From Glandiceps talaboti (Eukaryota; Hemichordata; Enteropneusta; Spengelidae), in assembly GCF_964340395.1 (NCBI RefSeq), contig NC_135560.1:23071675-23109174 (forward strand): a DNA stretch of 37,500 bases, written 5' to 3'. Shown one piece after another: positions 1 through 19,040 of this stretch (its first letter is position 1; each line of letters opens with the position of its first letter). The position numbers and the translations under genes were made by a program. The notes beneath the pieces are model-generated. The model was not told the origin of the DNA. It searched no databases and worked only from the letters and a program-made list of their open reading frames with translations.

Positions 1-1
1 T

Positions 2-423
2 TGCAGGCTGTGTTTTACGACCTTCCAGAGTAAATTGGTCCATTATAAATCTACATATCCAAGATTGGTGAAACTAGTAAAGACAGAGTTGCAATATCTG
101 ATAAATAAAGTGGTAAGTTGTGAAATAAATTGTTTGTCTATTCCCCCGAGTCAGATGCATATCTTGTAACTTTAAATATGCTGTGGTAGAACCCTGGTCA
201 TAACCAAAATGCATGTATCAGTGGCTTTGAAAATCAACAGAGAATGTGTGCTGGACTCAAAGTGTACCTGATGTAATGAGGTTCTGTATTATTAAAACTG
301 AGATAATTGTTGTCAGTGGCCGACAGTCTCTGTTATCTTCCCTTTATTCAGGAGAGTCAGAGAAGAATGCAAATAGAGGAAGTCATGAATATGTCAAGTC
401 AAGTTATTCCAGAGTTTACCTGA
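2..423 (+). CDS. Possible last two exons of an unrecognised gene (partial)
   Basis: An open frame runs from position 2 to 112 (37 codons) and ends at a consensus donor GTAAGT at 113-118. A second exon, 352-423, follows a strong pyrimidine-rich acceptor (CCTTTATTCAG) in matching phase 0. It adds 23 residues and a TGA stop. The first exon begins with a CRLC pair followed by FTTFQSKLVHY, loosely like the start of a zinc finger, but the spacing is not that of a classical C2H2 finger. The second exon is polar and possibly helical (ESQRRMQIEEV). I do not recognise the family. The gene would be convergent with DDX59, whose stop lies about 700 bp downstream. An ATTAAA at 1007-1012 could serve as polyadenylation signal. 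The call rests only on splice signals and phase agreement, so it may be chance. Confidence 0.35.
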
Positions 424-584
424 TATGATGACATGTAAATCGTCATGTTCTGGTTTACTGTAACTGATTTCATATCAGAAACTGAGAAGTGAATTTCAAA
501 GAGAAGCCAGAGGATTTTGATGCAGTGAGGGAGAAGTAGACGCAAGCAGCCAAGAATTTTGATGGTTTGAAATGACAAGTTATC

Positions 585-802
585 AAAGGTTTTGATGCAA
601 TGAATTGACAGTTGTTAAGTGTTTCAATGCAGTGAATTGACACTTGTTAAGTGTTTTGATGCAATGAATTGACAGTTGTCAAGTTGTTTTGATGCAGTGA
701 ATTGACAGTTGTCAACAGTTTTGATGCAATGAATTGACAGTTGTTAAAGGTTTCAATGCAATGAATTGACACTTGTTAAGGGTTTCGATGCAGTGAATTT
801 AC
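585..802. repeat. 32-bp degenerate tandem repeat, about 7 copies
   Basis: The unit is approximately TGATGCAATGAATTGACAGT followed by TGTTAAGTGTTT. It lies between the putative left-edge gene tail and DDX59. Nothing else is recognised between 424 and 903. Confidence 0.85.
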
Positions 803-903
803 ACAGGATTCGCACCGTCCTGGAAATCCTGGAATTTCAAACCCTTCCAGGAACACCTTTTAAAAATGCTAATTACAGACAGTCAGACTTAAAGATTCTT
901 TGA

Positions 904-909
904 TTTATT
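904..909 (-). terminator. Candidate DDX59 polyadenylation signal
   Basis: TTTATT on the plus strand reads AATAAA on the minus strand, about 220 bp downstream of the DDX59 stop codon. It is the nearest canonical signal I see. Confidence 0.45.
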
Positions 910-1125
910 TCAAGTTTGTGCAATATATACATGTCACAAAATAGTTACATAAGCCGTCATGTCATGTCATTTTTGATGACCTTTTTTTGACATGCACAAT
1001 TAATCTATTAAATTATGTGCCAGGTTTGGTTAATGGGTGTCAGCGATATGTTTGTTCAAGGTTCTCTGCCACCAATCCTTTGCCCCTCTTCCCGGTGTGT
1101 TTCCTGTGTTAGTACTGTAAATGTT

Positions 1126-8867
<7,742 letters not shown>

Positions 8868-9438
8868 TCTGCAGCTTCTGTATCAGGTATTCTAAGATTG
8901 CTCTAGAAAATTAGTGCAAAGGGAGAAAAATGATTGATATTTCATTACGAGATCTGACTTACTATATATTAAAATGTGTAATATAGCCTATAGGCTATAG
9001 GAGAATATTCATGGTTCATTCAGTGGCCCATAGAGGTACACTAGGAAGTACACTAGCTGCAATAATTGTAGCGTCTTGTTGCGGTTTTGTGGGTTTTTTC
9101 GTCTGTTTTGGTGACTTTTTAAGTTTTTGTGTTTAACCCGCACCTAGTTGTTACCCCCCCCCCCCCCACACACACACACACTTGAATGATAGATGTCTAC
9201 TCATGCTCATTGTGAAACGTTAGCAATGATATTGATAACACAACAACAACGATGAAAAAGTTGCCCAAATGCAAGAAGCATATTTATGGAACAACCAAAA
9301 CGACCACATCATTGTCATGGAACATGCGAACATTAGGTGATAACTTTTAAAAATCCTTTTGTATTGCATCAAAGACATTTAGACGTCACATGGTCGTGTC
9401 ACGTTGAAAACAACAACAACTCACATTTATTGCAAATG

Positions 9439-9451
9439 GAGGCGGCCATTT
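9439..9451 (-). promoter_or_regulatory. YY1-like motif, minus orientation
   Basis: GGCGGCCATTTTG reads CAAAATGGCCGCC on the minus strand, close to the YY1 consensus AANATGGC. A second copy faces the other way at the TIMM44 start (AAAATGGCGGC, 9517-9527). Confidence 0.4.
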
Positions 9452-9490
9452 TGCCAAACAGCAATGACTTGTGGGAAAAAGTTTTCGCTA

Positions 9491-9510
9491 TTTCCCAGAA
9501 TACACTGCAA
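9491..9510 (+). promoter_or_regulatory. ZNF143/STAF-like binding site
   Basis: TTTCCCAGAATACACTGCAA matches the ZNF143 SBS core (TTCCCAGAATGCANTGC) at nearly every position. It lies 10-30 bp upstream of the TIMM44 ATG, in the divergent promoter, where such motifs are common in animals. Confidence 0.5.
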
Positions 9511-9519
9511 GTTTTAAAA

Positions 9520-12500
9520 ATGGCGGCGGCCAGAATCACATTTTGTCGAACTCTTCGGCAGGTAAGATATTGCTCTCGCAGTGAGAAATTCGAGTCATAC
9601 TAATTTTCTAAAGCTGTAAACATTACACGCTAACACAATGTACCCGTTCATCACAAAAGAGTTGTGCCAAAATATATCGTCTGGTGATTACTCGCATTCG
9701 TCCAGTGGCCACGCCGTGACGCCGGTCATTCACATGATTCAGTCTATTCAGAAGTTACGTCACTCAAACTGCATTAACTTGTATGATTTTTTCGCTAACA
9801 AATAAAAGAAAACGTGTAACACTGTTAATGACATCGATACATACGGATATTTTTCACATTTTAAAGTAAATACAACAGATTGATTTGTGTCATCGCTTTC
9901 CAGGGCATCCTACCTCATGATGTACGGATAATTGGTCGATTACCTGCGACCAGTCACGTAACCAATGTCCTCAGCCAACACGCACAAGATCCTCTCGATT
10001 TCAGGCTACAAGAGGTTAGTATTATCGTAGACCCGTATAGGTCTGTGTTATTATGTTATATTTAATATGAAACGTCATCCTGTGTTGTCATTGAAATTGA
10101 AGAAATATTTTTTCATTCCCGATACTCAACTTGTTCTTCAAGTTCAAGGTCATTGTTGTGACCTTGAATTTATTCACTAAATTAGTACATTATAAATCCT
10201 AGGAAATTATCTAAAGTGGTATAAACTGATAAGAAGAAATGTATATAACAAATTAGACTAAACTATTAAAGTTTAATTACAAATAATAAAGCACAAACGA
10301 AATAGAATTTAGAAAAAAGCATAACAATGCATGTACTATTCCCAGTATTTGTTGCATATGTTGATACAATCTTTTCATCATTATTATCATAAGAATTTAT
10401 TGAATTTTAACTTTATCTCAGGATACTCAATACTGAGTTCCATTTTATTTGTTAGTCAATCCAATGGAGATGTTGTTGAACTGGAAATTTGTAACTTGAT
10501 TTCATGATTGCATCAGTTTATATTAATCCTGACTGGCATGAAATCTGATACAGGAAAATTACTGCCAAAGGGTATAGTGGCATATTATGTATGTTTTAGG
10601 TTTTTTGCCCATTTTACAATCATTGCCACAGTTCTAACCAGAATAGAAGTCGAAAGAATGGTGATTCATTTGCCGAATAGTTTACTTCTCATTAACATGG
10701 TAATTTACATAATGATAAGTCATAAACTATATGCATATCTGCAACACTAAAAATCAGTCTGATATCCATCTTTAAATACACACATGGACATTGGGGTCAG
10801 CCATTTCTCTTCATACAAAAGTATTACTATAATGTTGTCAGTGAAAAACACTACTGCTCAAGGATGGTAGAACATGGCAGAAACCTGTCACATGGCAGTC
10901 TGGGTGGCGAGGGTGGTATTGACACTGCTTTCTCTACAGTAAGGGGGGGGGGGACTGGATCACATAGATCTAGTCGGATCCATACTTTAATTCTGATGTT
11001 GTCATTGAAATGTACAAACTTTTTCTACAAATGTTGTGTAAGTTATAATTACTGAAGGAATCAAATGATGTATTTACTATGATTTATTATAACATGGATA
11101 TATGCTTCAACTTTGTTCACAGGTCAGATGTTACTCTAGTCAATCCAAAAGAAGTTTTATTGGAGACTTTATTGAAAATGTGAAACAGGAATTTGCAAAG
11201 AATAAAGAAATGAAGGTAAACTGTCTAGCCATGCCAATTACATTGTATTTCAAGTTTATCAGAATATGAAACGAGAGAATCAAACATGTACATGCATGTA
11301 TGTAACAAACTCATCGTTGTACATCTGTAACACATGTATACTGTTAGCAGGGCTGATGCCACCTCAAAGACTGAGATGTCATTGTCTTAAAGATATTGTG
11401 TGGTTTTATGAGAATGTTTGCTTAAATAATGATTTTGATTTTCTCATGTTTTAGGAAAATCTTCGTAAATTTAGGGAAGAAGCAGATAAACTTGAAAAAT
11501 CTGAAGCCCTTCAAAAAGTTAGGCAAAAATATGTAAGTAGTTTGTGATCTATTTTCTCTTTGAAAGTGTATACATATAGAAATAGCCAGAACCACAACAT
11601 TTAACCCAATGTATAATTTGTAAAAGGCAATGATCCATTTTTTGTCTCATGGCAGATCTCATGAGATCACTTTACTTTGGTGTTATGGGTTGTACTTGAT
11701 ATGGATACTATAAATGATTGTGGTACATACAGAAAACACTTTACTTTGGTGTTATGGGTTGTACTTGATATGGATACTATAAATGATTGTGGTACATACA
11801 GAAAACACTTTACTTTGGTATTATGGATTGTACTTGATGTGGATGCTATAAACTATTGTGGTACATACAGAAAACACTTTACTTTAGTGTTATGGGTTGT
11901 ACTTGATATGGATACTATAAATGATTGTGGTACATACAGAAAATGTTTTACTTTGGTGTTATGGATTGTACTTGATATGGATACTATAAATGATTGTGGT
12001 ACATACAGAAAACACTTTACTTTAGTGTTATGGATTGTAAAAAGTCTTGTTCTAGGCTAGTCATGTCTCTAGACTAAATAACTATAACTTTTTTGTTCTA
12101 TTTGAAATGACTAATTTGAAGGCACCTGAGCCAATAATGTTTGCTTAAGTACTGGGTAATCATTATATATCTGTAGGAAGCTATTGAATCCGAAACGGCC
12201 AAGGGTTCAACACAACTGAAACAGACGTTTGATGTCCTTGGAAAAAAATTTCAAGAGGTGAGTTTTTTTGTTAGATATTGGGTGGACAATAATAGTTATC
12301 AAGTTTGTAAAGTCACAATATCACATTTTAAAGTTCAAATTTATTTCAATTCAACTTTAGATGTCTGTTTATTTAAAAGATTTTATGGATATCTACTGTA
12401 GTCTAAAAAATATAACTCACAAAGTTTAAAAGTTTAAACAAATTCTCAATAACTTTGTTTTAAAGATATCTAGGATTGTTCTACTACAGAAAGTGATTTG

Positions 12501-15500
12501 AAATTTGCTTCATACAGAATAATCAATTCATTATTATTTCTAGGGCTATGAAGAAGTGAAAAAGTCTGAATGGGCCAAGAAAGGCTTTGATATTGGTGAA
12601 GAAGTTGCCAAGTCTGCTAAAGATGCTGCCGAAAGTGTTAGCAAACAGAGTGAACAATTTGGAAAGACAAGTGCTTTCAAAACAATCTCAGAGGTATGTT
12701 TTCCTGTCTTTCTAGTTCTTTCCATTCTTTACCTATACAGAAATGAACAAATAATAAACCCTTTATTAATATCTTTATCCTTCAACATAGAACTGAACTT
12801 TGTAACAATATACACTATTGATAACACATTCACAGAACACCAGCATCCAAGTACCACAACTTCAGAAGTCTCCAAACATATCCACGCAGTGTGCCCAGGT
12901 CACAATGTTAGCTGTGATAATGTTAAAGTATTTGACAGGGATAAACAATGGTGTGAACATGATGTAAAGAAAGCAGTCTATATCAGGAGGTCTAAATCTG
13001 ATCTGAACAGGGACGGGTTGGGGGGGAGGGGGGTTAACTTTCACACATCTTGGATTCCATTCTTTTGGCACATAAATCCAGTGCTGAGTCATGTGACCAT
13101 CATTGGCTGATTTTTCACAGCTTGTTGTCATTTATTACCAATATTGCAAAAATAGAATTTCTTTTCGTAAATGTTATCTCTTCGTCAAACCAAGAACAAA
13201 ATAGCACATTTCTTGGCAGAATCATGGACTTCCCTCTTCCCTGTCAGTATTTGAACAAAAACATCTTTTCCAGTTATATTACCTGTGCCTGAAAGTCTTT
13301 AAGCCCAGCCTATCCTAGCTTCATTCACTCAACAGTTACTTGTGCTTATCACTCCTCCACTAAAAATTTAACTTTTGCACTCAAAATCCCATAAAAATAA
13401 AGAAAACACATCTTAAGAATGATACCAGTTTACATATATTTTGATTTAAGAAATTTGAATAATGCAAAATGTTTAAAAACATAAGCGACTGTATTGTGAT
13501 GGTATCTTTGCTTTTGATAAAAGATAACTGAAAACTTGATAACTAACAGTCACTATCTCTTCTTTCAATGTAGAGTGTGAAGTCTGTCAAACAGGAAATA
13601 GATGATGCAACCACAGCCAGGGCACAACCATACAAGGCACCAGGTGAGTTTATAAACGTAAACTGTAATGGCAACCTCTTTAGACCATCTCAGACTTTCA
13701 GCATCTTATTCAATCAATCAATCAATCAGTCAGTCAAAACAAATTTATAACATGCCAGACTCCAGAACCAAAATACTGTTCAATGGTGCTAATAGTGTTA
13801 AATCATACTAAATGCATCAATTGCTAGCAGAGACACAGACTTGATATCTTCTTTGACCAGTACAGATACTTGCAAAAATTGTGCTAGAATCAAATGAACA
13901 CCAGCACAAGAGAAACTGATAAATGATAGACATTAGAATTTACCACAGCATATGGAAAAGAAAATTACTTACATCCCCCTCCCCATATCCATTCTATCCT
14001 CCCTCCCCATGTGTACAATTTTCTATCACTAATGATGTAGTTCAGTGATTTGTAAGTTTTCAAAAAGTCAACTTACAAAGTTATACAACGATATGAAATC
14101 CTGTGTAAATATAGCAATTACTTAGATCTGGTCCTTGTCTGTTTTACTTGTTAGAAAAACTAAGGAAGAGAACAGATAGATCCCTTCACACTGAGATGAC
14201 TGATAAACAAGTTGAAGCCAATGAGTAAGTATGGGTACTTGACACTTTAAAGCTGCACTAGCTGTAACTGCAGTATAATTTTTCCAATCAGACAATCAAC
14301 AAATTATTCACTGTAAATTGTTAAAATACCAATAATTAGACACTGTACATGTTAATGAGGGGGTCTATTGTATCCATAAGTAATACAGTAACAGATTGGA
14401 TTGTGGTAACATGTGGCCCTGATTTGTTGGTGTGGACCCAAAAATCAATTTTAATTATTTGTTGTACCATATGATATAGACAGCTACCCACAGGTGATTC
14501 AATACAGTTCATGATGTACAATATTACAAGTAGGTTATTATATTTAACAAAACAGATTTTTTTTAAAGTTTCCAGTCACAGCTAGTGCATCTTTAATACT
14601 TATCTCATCTCAGGATGTTTTGAAGCCAAATAACTAGATAGTCAATATTTACCTAATGTGTAAATTGTAAGTATATTGACTATGGTGAGATCACTGAGAT
14701 TGTGCCAATTTTATTTATATTTATACCAGTTTCTGTAAGCTTTTGTATTTTGTTTTTGTTTATTAGAGATGCAACAGGAATGGTTTTACATAAAGACTCT
14801 AAATGGTATCAGCAATGGCAGAGTTTTAAAGACAACAACCAAGTATTCAACAGTAAGTTGTAACCAAGTCTTTAACAGTAACTTGTAACCAAGTATTCAA
14901 CCATAAGTTGTAACCCAGTATTCAACAGTAAGTTGTAACCCTGTATTCAACAGTAACTTGTAACCCTGTATTCAAATATCAAACTCTTCAGTTTCAATGA
15001 CTTTACCTTTCTTTCTTTCCTTTAGAAATCTTTGATTTAAAAATGAAGTATGATGAAAGTGACAGTGCAATTGTCAGAGCATCCAGGGTTGTCACTGATA
15101 AAGTTAGTCAACTTTTTGGTAAGTTGTACATCCCTATCAAATTATTACTCTTCAAGTATTACTTGTATACCGTACCTGTATAACTACTTATTAGAAGTAG
15201 TCAGTACATACAGTTAAGTGTAGTAGTTGTACCAATATTGAGAATCCCACCCAGCATATGTAAGTCTTAGTCAGGTTTCCCACCACCCATGCATGTAGAT
15301 AAAAAATTGTTAAATAAAGGTGATCAGATCAGTGGTTTTCAAGTTATATCCAAAAAAAAAATCAAAACAGTCAATCCTTTACAGTGCAAGTCCATGAACT
15401 ATGGTTATAAAAAATTTTAAAATAATCACTTGGCCAAAGTTCCTATCAGTATGTTCCATTATCCTGTAGGGGTGTTTTCATGTTTGAAGTCTGTTTCTCT

Positions 15501-18500
15501 CACGGCATGTGTATGTCAGATATTGGATTTCATTTGTGCACATTGCCATTGGCAGTATTTTTTGACATATCGGGATAACCTGTGATTACTAGTCCCATTT
15601 ACAGTACACCATAGTTGCTTTAATAAATTATCAAAACCTGTCGTGTAACAATTTTACATATAATGTTTTCTGTGTCTTTTAGGTGGTGTGTTCACCAAGA
15701 CAGAAATGTCTGAAGTGTTAACAGAAATTATCAAATTAGATCCAACATTTACCAAACAAATGTTTCTACAACAGTGTGAAAATGAAATTATTCCAAATAT
15801 CTTAGAGGTAGGTAGTTTCAAAACAAACCCCACGACTTGAGAGTATCAGTGTGGATACATGACGTTTGGGAGTATCAGTGTGGATACATGCCTTTAGGGA
15901 GTATCAGTGTGGCTACATGCCTTTAGGGGTACATTTGTATTTGCACTCCTACTTGCAGTGTTTTCTTTACTCACTACGTTTGTGAAAACAGAGAACACCA
16001 CAACCACTCATGCAATAGCCAGAGTATGCTATACACTTGCACTCACAAGTCACAAGGTTCCATTATATTCATATACTAGTATTATCTACAAACAATCTAT
16101 TGTCACAACTGAGAAAGCGTACCTTTGTCACATAACTTTGATGTTGAAAGAAAGAAACTTAATGACAGAGATGAACCAAGGACAATTAATGTTATAGAAA
16201 TGTATAGCTGAATATAAAAACAAATATGAAAGGATAACATGATGTGTATAAGGTACATAGATACTCTTCTGGTCCTTATAAAATAATGGTTGAATTTACT
16301 TCTTGAAATGACATTTATTTAATGACTTCATGTGAATATTATTTCTTGTAGGCCATTATCAGGGGAGATTTAGAAATTTTAAAAGATTGGTGTTATGAAG
16401 CAGTAAGTAAATACTTTCCTCCAGTGTAACCATGGCTAAATATTGGTACACTCTGTGTGTACATACTTTCCTCCAGTGTAACCATGGCTAAATATTGGTA
16501 CACTCTGTGTATACATACTTTCCTCCAGTATAACCATGGTTCTATATTGGTACACTGTGTGTTTACATACTTTCCTCCAGTATAACCATGGTTCTATATT
16601 GGTACACTGTGTGTTTACATACTTTCCTCCAGTGCAACCATGGCTAAATATTGGTACACTGTGTTTACATACTTTCCTCCAGTGCAACCATGGTTCTATA
16701 TTGGTACACTGTGTGTGTCCTTTCACTTATCAAATTAATGTTTCCATTATATATATAGTCAATGTGTAGAGTTGAGACATTCCAATATCTCCAATTAATA
16801 ACTATAAACTGTGGAACTGCTAGCAAGTCAGTATAACTACTGATATAGTTGGTCAAGACATCCCTAAGTACTTATTACCTTCAAATAACACATATGAATA
16901 TTTAGGTTCATTTATTGCATACATATGTCTGCTGACTTCAATGAGATAATGAGTGCACATGACAAGGGGTCAGACCCGACTAGCCTAGCTATTTTCTGAC
17001 TCCTGTTATCCGAATTCATTCTTTTCCCTTTTGATATAATTGTGATGTTAATTTATTTATTTTTGGGGATAATAAATCAATTTCAATTTCAAGGGCCAAC
17101 AATGGATAATGAATGAGGAATACATTTCAGCTTACTTTTTCTTGTCAATCATGCGAAGTGTAAGTTATGTAAAATCATTAGGTGACTCTTTAGAATCTAT
17201 GTTTATAAAAGTGCTTTTATTTCATTGAATGTCATATTCCCTATTCTGTTCATAGATAAATGACTCAACAACTGACATATTCTTTTCTTTACAGCCGTAC
17301 AATATGTTAGCTACACCAATGAAACAAGCATATGCCATGGGTTACAAGTTTGATTCTAAAATATTAGACATTGATCATCTTGATGTAAGTACAAATAAAT
17401 ATACAATTTTTTATTTAAAAATTGAATAGTGCCAAATAGCCAAACAACTTCTATAAATTAAGCATATTACTATAGAATGTGTCATCTGTCAATCAGAGGT
17501 CGGTTGTTACTATAAAATGTCATTCTGATTAAGATCATCAGTCAAGACAGATCGAAAGCACAATGCTAACAATATGAACTTAGTGAGTGTTATAAACTTT
17601 GTAATTCAAGATGATTACTGTGTCTTTTAATAGACTGGAAAGTAAGTGATACACACCTTTGCACCAGAGTGACATTTGCTGGCCAATGTCTAGCATTGAC
17701 CCTGTAGCACAAAATAGATTTAATCCAATGTTTATATGTGATGTTTGACTTTCTTTGAGCAGCTTGTGATGGGTAAAATGATGGAGCAGGGTCCAGTTCT
17801 CATTATCAGCTTCGTGAGTCAACAAATACAGATAGTTAGAAATGCTAAGGGAGATGTGATTGAAGGAGATAAGGCAAGTATTACAAATTCTTTTGATTGA
17901 TTGATTGATTGAAGTATCCAGTGCAAAGTTACATTATACATGTATATTATATATTACAAGTTACATGTAGACATTCTAACATATCAGGTTAATACAGAAA
18001 CCTAACCAATATGTGACATAGGTTGGTGGTATGTAGTGTGTGATGTGTGTGAGCACAGTATTTGGTATATTAGATTGAGCCCTGCAATCCTACCTGTCCC
18101 CAATCTATACAGCTTGGTTGAATAGGGCACAGTCAGAGTTTAAACGTGCCCAGTGACTTTTAACTATTCATTAACAACAAACAGCAATGAAACTCGAACC
18201 TGCAACTTACAGATTGTAACTTGTAAGCTTGCCATTCTAATCATTCAATTCTCATGACTCAACAAAGTCAATGTGTATCGTTACTACTCCAAACTCAAAA
18301 TGATATTTGTTTAATGCCACAGTTTGATATAATATTACTATTCTTGATCAGAAATGTTCATGAAACATTGCACAAATGCTCATTTCATGTTTGCATGCAA
18401 TGGTGTAACTTAGAAGGACTGTTAATTGACGCAGTGTCAACTATTAGGCTCTGTTTATATGGTGTTGATTTCAAATGAAAACGTAACTATTTTGTTATGT

Positions 18501-18900
18501 TTATATGCACTTAAACCGTTCCATATGTTTGCACATATGCAACCGTATCATTTTCAATGTTCTGTCTTCAGTGTTTCTGTGTAGACGGTCAAAACTGCTT
18601 GACAGCCTATCATGATGTATACACATGAAAATGCATTGAAATGAACATGATATTGGCATTTTAATTTGAAAATATTGTTGTGTAAACACAGCCTTAGAAA
18701 CAAAATATATTTTGAATAAAAACTCTTTCTCCATCTTAAAGGTATTTAGGATTGTACTAGAGATTCAAGTATGGTTGACATTGCCTGTATCGTACACAAT
18801 CATAATATCATATCAAATTACAGCTAAAAAAAGGCTAATAGCCTATGAGCTGATCAATGTCAAATTGTCGTAAACACCAAAACGTACATATAGTAACAAA

Positions 18901-18972
<72 letters not shown>

Positions 18973-19000
18973 GTGCGTGCGTGCGTGAGTGCGTGCCTGC

Positions 19001-19040
<40 letters not shown>

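Larger units (their letters stand above)
8868..9519. promoter_or_regulatory. Shared divergent promoter region of DDX59 (-) and TIMM44 (+)
   Basis: 652 bp separate the two start codons in head-to-head orientation, including both 5' UTRs. No TATA box is obvious. The TIMM44-proximal 100 bp carry STAF/ZNF143-like and YY1-like motifs typical of TATA-less housekeeping promoters. A C12-15 homopolymer followed by (CA)n lies about 9155-9180. Confidence 0.7.

Noticed and set aside
11677-12060. 127-codon frame in TIMM44 intron 4
   Set aside because: Another 69-bp tandem repeat artefact; no start context, no domain.
12556-13110. 184-codon frame beginning in TIMM44
   Set aside because: The first 46 codons are exon 6; the rest is intron read past the GTATGT donor at 12694.
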